A stretch of DNA of 64,000 nt from Polytrichum commune (GCA_950295325.1 OX485808.1:34309180-34373179), one strand, 5' to 3'. Shown: positions 11,501 to 23,006, counted from the stretch's first letter. Translations and numbers: made by a program. The notes: generated by a model from the sequence alone, not told the origin.

Positions 11501-13561
11501 TGAGATTTTCTTATCAATATTGACAAAGTGAACCGGGAGTGACGGTAATGAATGTGTGGACCGCACTTGTGATGGAAGTATTCGGTTTGCCCATGACAAT
11601 GGTGCAAAAAGCTGAAAACCCCATACATAAAAAATTTGATATTAGATATTGCTTTGACATGTAAGTTACAATAAATGCAAAAGAGTGTGGTTTCTATGAG
11701 TGCTATCAAAGTACCTTGATTATCTCATTTAAAAGAATACGCTTTTTCTTTTGATTAGATTTCAAATTTGTATTTGGATCCAATATTTGATGAAAATGGA
11801 TACAACAAGATAAATTGATTATATTTGTTAGCCCATTTGAAAGTTGATGTGAACTAATTTCTAAACCATTTAATATATTGGTAGAATTAATACCTTGGTA
11901 TGAATTTGACTTGTATGTTGGGCCTCATTAGCTTCTCTCCCCTCCAAATTCGGTGCCCTCCAAAAGCGTTTGCACAAATACATGACGTCCTGAGGCAAAT
12001 TTGAAATCCTTTGAAACAAGGTTGTCTCATTTTCCACCTTTTGATTTTTAAGTGCAACATTTCCCCGTAAAATGGAACTTCTCAATTCTTTTAATGTTGT
12101 GCAAATCTCCTTGAACTTGGGTCTCTTTGTTCGGTCTAATGACCAACATTCCTTGATCAAGGACACCAAAGCTTCCGGACAATCATCAGGCACCCATGGT
12201 CTCTCACCTGACGTTAGCCTTGTAGGAAGATCATGACCATTGCCTTCAAATGGTTGGTTTCCTGAGAGTATAGTTGCACACATCACACCAAAACTGTATA
12301 CATCGGCTTCATGTGCATTCACTTTTTCCATAAAAGAATATATCATGTTTTCTCTCTTTCGTTTGTTGTTCTGGAATAACTCTGGTGCTTTGTACAACCT
12401 CGTCCCAATACCTTGGCTTAATTTCTCAGAAATGTTGCTATGCGCATCCGTTTTTGAAACTCCAAAGTCGGCCAACTTCACATTCACATAGTTGTCCTTG
12501 TGCAATTCGTCCACCATGATTTTATGCACCAATACATTGGCAGGTTTTAAATCCCGATGTGCAATTTTCTTCTCATGTAGATAACTCATGCCCTTTGCAA
12601 TTTGTAAGATGATGTCTATAGCTACTTGAATTGGGAAGGGTGTTTTTGTTCCGCCATTTGATACCTCCTCCATCAATGCCTCCAAGCTTGTGTCTAGAAG
12701 CTCCATAGCAATGAAACATTTGCGTTTCTCTGGTTTTCGGCCACAACATATGAATTTCACGACATTTGGATGATTGGAACTTGCAAGTATGCCTGCCTCT
12801 TTCTTGAAGTTTTTGTCCCCATCTTCCATATCACCCAAAATTTGAACCTTCTTTGCACAAGGCAAACCAAACCAAGTTGTTTTCTCTACATTGCCACACG
12901 CACCTTCTCCAAGTGGGCTTGAGCCTCGCCAACCCAATCGTGCATCAACCTCCACATGTTGTCCACCATTCACATAGTTTCCTTGATTGTCATATCTTTT
13001 CAACAAGTATGCCGCAATCGTTGACTCTTCGCTAGCGACCTTGTTCTTAGAGGATGAATGTGTGGGTTCTACAGTTGCTTGTAATCGCCTCACCAATTCG
13101 AGATGATCTTCAACTCCCGATTCACTCATGGTGCTTAGTGAAAAACTCATATCATCTTGAAATTGGTCCAACTGTCCAACACATTGGCCTTTTAAATGTC
13201 GATAAATATCATCATGACAATATTTGAGATCCATAAACAAGTCTTGGAACGCCTCTTCATTGTGGATTTGGAGCAATGCTACATGCCACCATTTCTCACC
13301 ATAACACTCTTGTACCAACAACTTGGCCCTTTCAATAACTAGAAACAACTCCTTCAAGAGCAAGTCACAATTGTTAAGAAACTCATTTGTACGGGAGAAA
13401 ATAATATCTATGGTTCTTGTGAAATTTTTGAGCGTTTGTGCAAGACATGTGCATTGGCGTTGATTCAATGCAAACTTGGCACCCCCCTCATGCACAATTT
13501 GTTGTATGTAGTCATTGTTGAACATACAAAGCCCCAAGATATTGGATTGATTAGCCATCAT
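8552..13561 (-). CDS. Helical domain-kinase-NB-ARC-LRR immune receptor (PNL type)
   Basis: I join three exons: 13561-11894, 11611-10499 and 10282-8552. All introns are GT-AG and phase 0, giving about 1503 residues. Residues ~10-150 form a helical, cysteine-containing domain resembling the MCAfunc/HeLo four-helix folds. The kinase (~210-490) keeps LGEGACGNVEK (217-227), a lysine at 237/238, HRD (335-337), DFG (365-367) and APE (392-394), so it should be active. NB-ARC follows with GMGGSGKTT (609-617), VFVVFDDV (681-688), GGLPL (772-776) and MHD (890-892), then 18 LRR units (1052-1483). The family is an intracellular immune switch: LRR sensing, ATP/ADP exchange in NB-ARC, signalling through the N-terminus. 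The start was chosen at ATGATG just after an acceptor-like TATGCAG, so an upstream 5' UTR intron is possible. The last acceptor (TGATGCAG) is weak and is the least certain junction. No break is seen. Confidence 0.88.
8615..9910 (-). repeat. 18 x 72-bp coding tandem repeat (LRR units)
   Basis: Each 72-bp unit encodes LGNLTSLVTL, four to six variable residues around a conserved cysteine, then LKEVPET or a close variant. The backbone residues are almost invariant and the DNA is nearly identical even at silent sites. Units 1 and 2 are identical in protein, as are 6 and 12, and 13 and 16, which suggests block duplications. A partial 19th unit ends the protein. Because the unit is a multiple of three and lacks stops, long open frames also run on the other strand. 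Confidence 0.95.
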
Positions 13562-14890
13562 ACCCTGCATACAAAACAAAAAAAGGTAAGAACTAGAGTC
13601 ACGTCGCATCCACAAATTCAATGCCACATCACAGAAAGGAAAAGACAACATCATTTGGCATAATTTGTATACATATTGCTAGACTTTTTTTATGTTTGAT
13701 GCCCACTTGGTGTCATTGTTGTGTTGTTTTCAAACAATACTTTATATGGAACACACCTAGCATATCAACATCTTAAATTAACACATAACTTGATAGTGTA
13801 CATTGAACTAATATGTCAACCTTGAATTTCACTATGAATCATCACATGGCATTTATTGACAATTTGGGTTTGCAATATACAATACATAACATTGCATTGT
13901 CACAGCTTCATGTCTACAACATAAAAATGAGCCCAAGATGAATAACATGCTTAAACCCTTGCAGATTTAGGTGCTTTATGTATCACTAAATTACTATAGA
14001 CTTCATATGACGTCCAGCATGAGACAAATACCATTTTATTGTGCACACCCAATACGGTTGGAGTACCATGAGGTGCAAATAAGCTCTTCCTAAGTGGATA
14101 TGATATAAAATTCCTTGCTTATCCAAACTTTGTAGAGAATTTTTCAAATCTACTTACGATGTCTTGTAAACCTAAAACATATATAAGAAAGCACATAAAG
14201 CTATGTGTGACACATAAATCAGAGTATTGCTTTGTTCACCACAATTATAAGAGATAAAAATTCCAAGTTCAAATTTATAAAGTCTAATGATTTGTTTCTT
14301 GTATGTGAATAATTTCAAATTTTTAAAATATCCACATCAAATTACTATGGCCTCAATAAAATCATCACTAATCAAAATGTTGTCAAATTCAAGTTTGGAG
14401 GGACAAAAGATGAAAACAATATAACCTATCAGGTGGTGAAATTGAAGTGGAATTTCAACAAGGATTCACTGTTCATCACAACCACAAACCCACTCTTATC
14501 CCTAACGCATTGAGAATCATAGCCAACAAGAAAATATGAGCATAACCCTTGTTATCAACAATGTGATTGACAACTACAAAGAGCAAATAAATCAAATTCC
14601 TTTATTTAACCATTCAAAACAACTCTGGACGAATCAACAATTGGAATTTTAATATTGTGGGTGTTTAACAATACATTGAAGTTAATAAGCACCTTCAATG
14701 TTAACACTAGACATTGAATGAGTAATAGTAAGTCAAGTCAACCTTCCTTTCCTCTATAACTGATCACAGCGGCCCTCCCAAATTCCAATAACAATTCAAC
14801 CTAACATGGTGTCTGTATTTTGAGCACATAGTCCAAATCTCAGCAAAACCCATGTCCTTGTAGTGATTGTTTCAAAACTTTAGCCTTGTT
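13562..14890. other. Intergenic, 5' side of receptor gene
   Basis: AT-rich DNA holding the presumed promoter of the receptor. I could not pick out a convincing TATA box or transcription start. 14760-14850 carries a short reversed family-D segment (TTTTGAGCACATAGTCCAAA). Nothing else is recognised. Confidence 0.45.
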
Positions 14891-14899
14891 ATGTATAAC

Positions 14900-15999
14900 G
14901 TAAATATAGATGTGTAATCTAGATGAGCGACGATATGAGGCCACCATACTTGTGCGTCGGCCACCAACTCACCAAGTTTACCTTTTTTGGAACGGCAAGT
15001 TCGATTCACAAGAGAGGGACCATGTGAGTTTTCCCATGTTTTCCTTCGCTCTCAAAAGAAAATGGGGTTTTAAGGTGAAATATAAGTCTTCAGGATACAT
15101 TGATAAGTCTAAATACAGCGACACGTGCTCTCCAATAATTAAGTCAAATTCCATGAGGACAACGTTCGCCACCAGAGGACATGGTGACTATTATGTTGGT
15201 TTCAAAGTTATGCATCGCAAAGAAGCAGGGATCGTTTTTCTTCACCAGCCAAGATATATCAATGAAGTGCTCAAACGGTTTCACATGATAGATTGCAACC
15301 CCATTTCAACACTTGTTGGCCCTCACGTTCATTCGTCCATGCAGTCAAATGACTCTGAATGCAATGCACCAATTTTAGTTCCCTATAAGGAAGTCGTTGA
15401 CTGCCTAATGTTTGCATCCCTGTTCACTTGCCCAGACATTGTGCACATTCTGGCTAAAAATGCCGAATGTCCTTGACAGATGCACTGGACAGATGCACTG
15501 GACAGCTATCAAACGAACTTTTCATTATCTCAAAGGGACAACCGATTACGGTTTGATATATAAACAATGTGTTTGTGCACCTATACTTGCACGTTATTGC
15601 AACTGGGACTACCGAGGTGACATTGATAGCAGCATATCACAAACAAGATATTTGTTCGAACTCGAGGACAGCTTAATTGTTTGGATCTCACAATCGCAAA
15701 AGTGCACAGCTGTAAGTACTACAGAAGCATAATACATTGCAGCTTGTGAAGCCACGGAAGAAGCTGTCTGGGTCAGGTGATTGCTCGGGACTTTCGGTAT
15801 CAACCTCACCAACCCAACATTGATTCGTAATGATAATCAGTCTGCTATACGTCGTGTGAAGAATCCTGAATTTTACAAGCGTACTAAGCACGTGGACATC
15901 CAATCTCACTTTATACGAGATCAGTTTCAGGATAAGGTCATAGACCTTGAATATATTCCAACAACGTTACAAATTGCTGATATTTTGACAAAGTCTTAA
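14900..15999 (+). mobile_element. Ty1/copia retrotransposon fossil (3' part of pol)
   Basis: The 3' part of a copia-type polyprotein is visible: a piece of reverse transcriptase followed by the RNase H region, ending in the characteristic IADILTKS motif. Gag, protease, integrase and the 5' part of pol are absent, and no long terminal repeats could be recognised on either side. The copy is broken, with several disruptions, and looks old. The reading stops next to the duplicated R block at 16073. Confidence 0.85.
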
Positions 16000-16072
16000 T
16001 ACAGGGGAGACAATACCTGGATGGAGCGAGTGGCAAACTTTACACCAATCGGCGATTGGGACTCCACGCAAA

Positions 16073-16680
16073 ACTCGTTACACGTGGATCACACTTCCCG
16101 ACTACGAAGTCTCCTATCAACACTACCTTGAACAGATCGTCGTACTCATCACCCGTTTGTGCGCCAATCTCTTCACACACTCTTCTTGCTTGCAGAAAAT
16201 TGCTCCCCACTTTCACAAACCCACTGCAAACCATCCACACACCCTTCATCACCAAAACGCATGGCACCTACATCACAGATTCACAAATAGCGTCAAGCTA
16301 CCCCCTCCCCTCACCAAGACCCACACCTGCGCCACGAATCCAACCCCACGCCACCACATGCTACAACAATCACAAAGCATCTCATAACATGGCCCAGACA
16401 ATCCCGGATCCTTCTCAATCCTTCTCGCCGCTATTTCCAACCCAACACACAACACACGACTTCCCCCGCACCCACGGATTTGGAAGGGGAGTGAGCAGAA
16501 CCTCCCCCGGTGGCATTCGAAGCCCAACTGTACCGCAAACCCAGAGCCATAAGCCTAAGTACGTGCTTGCTGCCACACAGAGCAAACCTCACAAACACCA
16601 CATCCACGCACCCGTGTCACTAAATCCTCAAATCCCACAAGCTGCTTGGTGTGGTGTGTGGCATGTTGCGCTACAATACT
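16073..16680. repeat. Block R, copy 1 (carries Rab fragment)
   Basis: About 600 bp repeated at 17743-18335, with clear similarity throughout. On the minus strand it holds a Rab11-like exon start followed by what looks like that gene's 5' leader (C/T-rich on this strand). Together with block B it forms a duplicated R-B unit. Confidence 0.75.
16094..16153 (-). pseudogene. Rab11/RABA GTPase exon fragment, copy 1
   Basis: Twenty codons read GDEYDDLFKVVLIGDFVVGK, the N-terminal strand and damaged P-loop of a RABA-type (Rab11) small GTPase. The P-loop here reads GDFVVGK where the family has GDSGVGK. The similarity stops right after the P-loop lysine; effector loop and G-domain motifs are absent. 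RABA proteins direct trans-Golgi to plasma membrane traffic; this piece cannot. Confidence 0.75.
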
Positions 16681-16700
16681 GGATCAATGAACATGATCAT

Positions 16701-17727
16701 GAACATGTTCATGGCAAGAGGAGGAAGGAGTAACCAGCAGCAAGCAAGCGGAAACGGTGGTGGTGGCTATGGCTCAATAAACTGCAACTTGCCGAGTGAA
16801 TGGGCTCCAGTATCGGAATAGCCCATTATGGTGGCACACAAAATTGTGGGCGATGGTCCGTCCCAGACTTGGCTTCTTCGAGGATTCGGTCCAGCTCAAA
16901 TTTCAACGTCTGCAATATAATTTCTTACATTTTACAGGATTCAAGCCGCCATGAATGTTACATCACTATCTTAGTTATGCCACTTTTATAGTCTATGAGT
17001 TTGCGTGGAACTTAAGCGATGTGGAAATAATACATGTGGACTCGGCGTACTACATACCCCACATGAGCTGCCTAAGGCTCGATGACTCATTGCAATTTGT
17101 CAAGTCCACGTGCACACCGATACATTCTATACTCCATAATAACAACCTCCTTAATGTCACTCCTTCTTTTATATCTTGGAATCTTAGGGAACAAATTTTC
17201 TCAATAGAAATTTCACTCCTTGTTATCACGTTCCCACTTCCGTATATATCACGGGGTTTGACATTAAAATCAAGTACCAAAGAATTCAAACCACACGTTC
17301 AGACACATCATGTTGTCATCGATGTACTTATTGTCATTATTGCAATGTTGAATTTGTGTTAATCCATAATGTCACATGCTTTTACTAACATCACATTTTA
17401 TTAATTCTCTTTTATCATGCATCCGTGTTAACACTACAAAACTCCTTGATATCACATGCACTTTGGTTGTCACAAAGGTGATCTCACAGAGATTGAGTGT
17501 GTCTAGATTACATGACTGTTTGTGGATGAAATCACAATGACTTGTCATCCATTCATTTGCCCGAAGCAAGATGAATCCACATGATAATGTACCTCTTCGT
17601 GATAGAATTTTGCAACCCACGCCTTCGTCCATGCCACACCACTACACTAAATCGTCTATCAGTGTAGGTGGACAATTTGCATGAATATAATCAATGTGAG
17701 CCAAACAATCACCCAAACGAGGTGGAT
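16701..17727. repeat. Block B, copy 1
   Basis: About 1.03 kb repeated at 20457-23006, where it is split by a 1.5-kb insertion. It begins at GAACATGTTCATGGCAAGAG and ends at GAGGTGGAT. The first 230 bp have a coding look on both strands (for instance GYGSINCNLPSEWAPVSE on plus, stop-terminated in both copies), but I do not recognise a family. The rest is non-coding. The uninterrupted CCACATGAG at 17059-17067 is the empty counterpart of the insertion site in copy 2. Confidence 0.75.
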
Positions 17728-17742
17728 CACATGTTACACATT

Positions 17743-18335
17743 ACTCGTTACAAGTGGATCACACTTCCCGACTCCGGAGTCTCCTATCAACACTACCTTG
17801 AACAGACCGTCGTACTCATCACCCGTTTGTGCGCCAATCTCTCCATGCACTCTTCTTGCTTGCAGAAGATTGCTCCTTACTTTCACAAACCCACTGCAAA
17901 CCTCCCACACACCTTCTTCACCAAAACGCATGGCACCTATACCACAGATCCACAAATGGCGTCCAGCTAGACCCCGCCCATCACCAAGACCGACACATGC
18001 ACCACGAATCCAACCCCACGCCACCACATGCTACAACAATCATAAGGCATCCTATAACATGGCCCAGACAATCCCGGATCCTTCTCGATCCTTCTCGCCG
18101 CTATTTTCAACCCAACACACAACACACACGACACACACGACTTCCCCCACACTCATGGATTTGGTTGGGGAGTGAGCAGAACCTCCCCCGGTGGCGATCG
18201 AAGCCCAACTGTACCGCAACCCTAAGTACGTGCTTGCAGCCACACACAGCAAACCTCACGAACACCACATCCATGCACCCGTGTCACTAACTCCTCACAT
18301 CCCACAAGCTGCTTGGTGTGGGGTGTTGCGTTGCG
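17743..18335. repeat. Block R, copy 2
   Basis: Second copy of the 16073-16680 block, following block B directly. It is slightly better preserved in its Rab piece than copy 1. After its end the sequence departs from copy 1 and enters the captured-gene segment. Confidence 0.75.
17764..17823 (-). pseudogene. Rab11/RABA GTPase exon fragment, copy 2
   Basis: Reads GDEYDGLFKVVLIGDSGVGK with an intact P-loop, then leaves the family immediately after the lysine (the usual next residues are SNLL). The preceding minus-strand sequence may be the original 5' leader. It is an isolated N-terminal fragment, not a working GTPase. Confidence 0.8.
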
Positions 18336-18409
18336 GTACTGAGGGATCAATCTGCTACACAATTTGCTGATGTGAAACAGACGTCACTAAAACTCTACTG
18401 CCTCTCTTC

Positions 18410-18725
18410 TGCGCTTGAGACACAAAACAAATACAATCATCTACGAATTGCATCCAAAAACTTGGAGGTGTATGATGCCAATGCACAAAATACAACCATA
18501 CACCCCATTCACTGTTTCTTGAATAACTAAACCTCTGAAGAACGGAATTTATATAGAAACACGTAAAATCACAAGGTTTTAGGTGTTTGCCTCTCTTTTG
18601 TGTGCAAGACACAGACACAAACACATTGCATCCGCTTCTTCTATCTGACAATTTGGAAATGTCAATGCACAAAATACGACCATACAAGCCATCATCATTG
18701 CTGAAATACCTAAACCCTTAATTAA
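18410..18725. repeat. Imperfect tandem pair (~150-bp unit)
   Basis: 18410-18545 and 18590-18725 share the segments AATGCACAAAATAC-ACCATACA, CTAAACC and a TATAGAA-type end. The unit is non-coding and may be intron sequence of one of the captured genes. Confidence 0.45.
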
Positions 18726-18851
18726 AAGGGACTTTCTATAGAAGCAGTGCAACTATATATGACCCTTCCATGTGTCTTTCAGGATGAATTATGCTGCAAC
18801 ACATGGTGTAGGAATGAGTGAAGGCGAGCATAGTAAATGGGTCAGGGTCAT

Positions 18852-19037
18852 GCCTGAGAGGGCGAACCATGATAAAGATGGCCCGAATGTTGCATCATCA
18901 TGGTTTCTGAAGAACGATGCCCATGGAATCATCTAATCCACCATCGGAGCAAGAGCATGCTGCCAATGCATGGTAGCATCATGGTTGGGCAAATTGTTTG
19001 CCGTGATCACGTCCCCCAGAAAGACAACTAAATCTAC
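18852..19037 (-). pseudogene. Purple acid phosphatase (PAP28/29-like) fragment
   Basis: The minus strand reads VDLVVFLGDVITANN, then DATMHWQHALAP and, after one in-frame stop, IPWASFFRNHDDATF and WFALSG. This is the metallophosphoesterase core around the GD and GNHD metal-binding motifs of the PAP16/28/29 plant group; the GNHD glycine is replaced by arginine. Upstream and downstream parts of the enzyme are not present, so this is an internal exon scrap. Confidence 0.75.
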
Positions 19038-19059
19038 ACACAACAAACATGGAGTTCCC

Positions 19060-19800
19060 GTAATGCTCAAATCCCCCAGGATCTCACAAGTAGCAAACAG
19101 ATGTATTGGCTTACATTTCAATTTCACACGAGCACCATTCGTGTCAATATGAGTTATCAAATCTGACATAGGTCAATTGACTCACAAATGCAAGTCAAAT
19201 TATGTGTCAACCTTCCACCTGTCTCCTACTAGTGTCTTCTCTGATAACCCAGCTGATGACCACCTCAGGTTGCTTAATTCTTTGTCCAGTGTGCAAATTG
19301 GGTACTTGTATCAAAACAGACTGATTGTATGAGGTTTCGATTTCAAAAAAGAAAAAATAGAACTCTGGGAAACTGAGGCGCATGTGGTTTAAACACACTC
19401 GATGATTCCTGATCGAGTGGCTTGGACATTACGGCCTCTGTGCCACCCCATGCCCATCATTTTGTCCATCTTCAGACCATCATCCATGAGGACAATTTCA
19501 ATATTGGCCCCACTAAAGCACTTCTCACTCACAGCTTCCAGGCCAATGGCATGCCGATGCTACTGCATAGCATACACATCTATGACCATACAAGTGACCC
19601 AGCTCCTGGAGACTCCTCTATTGACACACAAAATGCAAGCAATCCAAGACCAACTTGGAAGGGACACTGGGGTGCACATGGTAACCTCAAATCATCGATG
19701 TTTGAAGGAATATGACTTTGTTTCTCAAGAATCCCTGCAACAACATATCCTATTTTGAAACTTCTTCGTAAAACCCTGACAAGGAGAGAAGAAGTTACGG
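19060..19800. other. Unrecognised part of captured-gene segment
   Basis: This lies between the phosphatase and Tat-SF1-like pieces. Open frames on both strands at 19402-19758 have no family I recognise. It could be more of the phosphatase gene's introns or a further captured fragment. Confidence 0.35.
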
Positions 19801-19831
19801 AAAGAGGTATGCAAGAATGCTTTCAACTTAC

Positions 19832-20138
19832 CTGAGGCACCCAAGCTTTAAGACCATGGTCCCACTTGTACACAGTCCCGTCATCATCAGTGAATTCTTC
19901 TTCACCTTCAGGAGGAGTAGCTGGCCTCTCCTCGTCTTCAGCTTCAACAGCAGGAGCAGGCTCAATTGGCTCTTCAGCAAACTCAACATGCTTTCGAAAA
20001 TCCTTGCGATACCGATGCGTCCTACCCGCATTCAATGCAGCAGCCTCTTCCTCTGCGAGTCGGATCTCCTCTTGCCATCTCAAGTAATCGTCATCAACAT
20101 CGATTGTTGAGGGCCTGGCCACCAATGCTCTCAGCCAT
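19832..20138 (-). pseudogene. Tat-SF1/Cus2-like splicing factor, first exon fragment
   Basis: The minus strand carries DDDYLRWQEEIRLAEEEAAA, then RPATPPEGEEEFTDDDG and TVYKWDHGLKAWVPQ, the N-terminal signature of the plant HTATSF1/Cus2 family that assists U2 snRNP in splicing. It ends at a good donor, CAG-GTAAGT, at 19832. The likely start ATG (20138, reading MAES) is out of frame with the rest, so a small frameshift is present. The RNA-recognition domains that should follow are absent. Sequence upstream to about 20450 may be its 5' leader. Confidence 0.8.
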
Positions 20139-20456
20139 AGCTGAAAAGTTGGGGCAAGCTTCCAGGGCATCTGTCAGGGATTGTGATGAACGCAGGGAGG
20201 ATTTAGGGTCTGGTCATCGAATGGCCAGGGTCTGGTAGGCCGAAAGACTTCGAGCTATCAATTTCGTCAGCGATCTTTGCAGCAGCAGCAAACAAAGGGC
20301 ATGCCGTTTCGCATTCCCGCCTTCTCCGAAACTCCCTGCCACCTCGTCGACATGACGGAATAATCTCCCATAGCCGCAACCAAGCCAAGCACACAAAGAA
20401 AAAACACGGACACCAAACCCGAGCAACTACGACCCTGGAATCAACAATCTGGCATG

Positions 20457-20824
20457 GAACATGTTCATGGCAAGAGGAGGAAGGAGTGACCAGCAGCAAG
20501 CAAGCGGAAACAGTGATGGTGGCTATGGCTCAATCAACTGCAACTTGCCGAGTGAGTGGGCTCCGGTATCGGAATAGCCGATCATGGTGGCACACAGAAT
20601 TGTGGGTGGTGGTCCCTCCCAGGCTCGGCTTCTTCGAGGATTCGGTCCAGCTCAAACTTCAACGTCTGTAATATTATATTTTTAGTTTTTACAGGATTCA
20701 AGCCGCCATGAATGTTACATTACTATCTTAGTTATGCCACTTAAATAATCTATGAGTTTGTGTGTAACTTAAGCGATGTGGAAATAATACATGTGGACTC
20801 GGCGTACTACATACCCCGCATGAG
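20457..20824. repeat. Block B, copy 2, left part
   Basis: Matches 16701-17067 closely and ends in CCGCATGAG, the target duplication of the Mutator-like insertion that follows. Block B resumes at 22351. Confidence 0.8.
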
Positions 20825-22350
20825 GGCCGGGGATTCGTGGCACTATTCGTGTATTTGCATTAGTGTAAGTTCATTCATCTTCGCGGATGAGATGAACCAC
20901 TTTAAACATTATCTTACGTCTTCGGCTCCTTGTCTCAAGGGTTTCAAAAATACCAAGTTTTAGTAGTTCTAAATAATCCCAATCTAATCTAATACTTAAG
21001 GCAATAATATAAAGGGTGTTAGACATTAAAAAAAAAATGCCTCATATAGAAGCAAGTGGGTGCATCATGCGTTGCCAATCTATCATTACTAGTCCGGTTA
21101 TTTTAAAGAAATTAATATGGGCGTACGTTAAATACCCCCTCACAAACTGTTGGCCATCCCGCCTAATTTCGAAAAAAAACATTGCCCTTGCATTCTTGAA
21201 GGCTACTTGACTACAAATCCCATATTGAATGTACTTCACCTTCAAGGTCTAAAATCCAATATATATATATATGTGCACTTCCAATTAGTAAATAAGCAAT
21301 TGATTGGGATTTCATTCCGGAAGTGAAACCATCAATCAAGCACGTAATTAACTTGGAGGTCAAAAAAATTACAAAATCCTCATTGATATTGAGGTTATAA
21401 TTTTGTGACTTACCGTTTTCCATTGTCTTTGTCATTCTAATAATATATTAGTACAAGTGTTCATAAGATGACCAAAATGAAATAATGAAGATAGAATATA
21501 GAACATATAACAAAAAAATTATATAGAAATTTATTTTATTTTTTAGATAATATAATATGAGGTATAAATAAATGGTATGTTATTTGGCATTAGACTTGTG
21601 GGACAACGTTATGAATGGGGTATACTCAGAAAACCATAAGTTTCTGACTATAGCCTATCTGAATCATTGTAATATTTTATCCTCTAAGTCATCACATATT
21701 GTATAATCTTTAAAATCACATGATGTATATTAATTATTTTAAAATAAAATTTATAAACATAAACATAAACATAATAATATTGAATTGATTTTTGATTTCA
21801 CCAATCTACCATAAGGTGATATATATTATTTTGACATATTACAAATGTTTGAGCAATCAAACCCGTGCAAAATAAATGAATTATGAACAAAAAAAAAATA
21901 TCTATGACAACACATCATAATTATATGTTGCACACGTTCCTCCTCTTGTCCAGTGGGCATCGGGTCATTGGCATTACGAACGGACACTTTATTCACGCCG
22001 GCCCCTTGCTTGAAAGAGGTTGGAGTTTCTATCTATCTTGCACACGTTGATATCTTGCGATATTTATCAAAATAACCATGTGGAATTCAAATTCACATCA
22101 TGGCCTTGGAAACAATTCATGGGAAGTTAGAAAATAGGCTTAGAGTATCCAATGCCACATCATTGCCCCTTGCCAACTAATTGATGTTTACAAAATAGCT
22201 AGTAATTCACAATAGCTATAAATGAGAAAATAGGTCTTACATGCCAACTCGGAGGTGTTTCACTAAAGTTAGCTCCATCCGAGCTTCTTGATGGACTCAT
22301 CCAAATTTTGTCACCGGATGACTTTACTTGAGTGCCACAAATCCCCGGCC
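20825..22350. mobile_element. Mutator-like non-autonomous element (1526 bp)
   Basis: Ends are GGCCGGGGATTCGTGGCACT and, inverted, GGCCGGGGATTTGTGGCACT (19 of 20 match). A perfect 9-bp duplication, CCGCATGAG, flanks it at 20816-20824 and 22351-22359. Block B copy 1 has the same site uninterrupted (17059-17067). A 9-bp duplication points to the Mutator superfamily. The interior is AT-rich with no transposase, and 21200-21445 is a diverged relative of the module inside the fold-back element at 34063. Confidence 0.85.
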
Positions 22351-23006
22351 CCGCATGAGATGCCTAGGCCTTCATGACTCATTGCAATTTGCCAAGTCCA
22401 CGTGCTCTTTTCTCCGTAATATGGACCTCCTTTACATTACTCCTTCTCTTATATCCCAAAACCCTAGGGAATGGATGTTCCCAATAGAAATTTCACTCCT
22501 TGTTGAAACGTTTACATTCCCATATATATCACAGGTTTTGACATTAAAATAAACCACCAAAGAATTCAAACCACACGCTCACACGGATCACTTGTCATCA
22601 TTGTATTTATTGTCAATATTGCAATGTTGAATTTGTGTCATTCCATAATGTCATATGCTTTTACTAATGTCACATTGCACTAATTCTCTTTTATCGTGCA
22701 TTCGTGTTAACACTACAAAACTCCTTGATATCACGTGCACTTTGGTTCCACAAATGTGATCTTACACAAATTAGGTGTGTTTGGATTACATGATTGTGTG
22801 TGGATGAAATCACAACGACTTGCCATCCATTCATTTGCCCGAAGCAAGATGACTCCACATGATAACTGAACCTCTTCCTGATAGAATTTTGCAACCCACG
22901 ACTTCCTCGATGCCACACCACTGCACTAAATGGTCTATTAGTGTAGGTGGACAATTTGCATGGATATAATCAATGTGGGCCAAAGAATCGCCCAATCGAG
23001 GTGGAT
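22351..23006. repeat. Block B, copy 2, right part
   Basis: Matches 17059-17727 with moderate divergence (small indels, scattered substitutions). Non-coding. The end GAGGTGGAT coincides with the end of copy 1. Confidence 0.75.

Noticed and set aside
16056-18290. Several plus-strand frames rich in proline, histidine and threonine
   Set aside because: They are antisense to the Rab fragment and its C/T-rich leader in both R copies.
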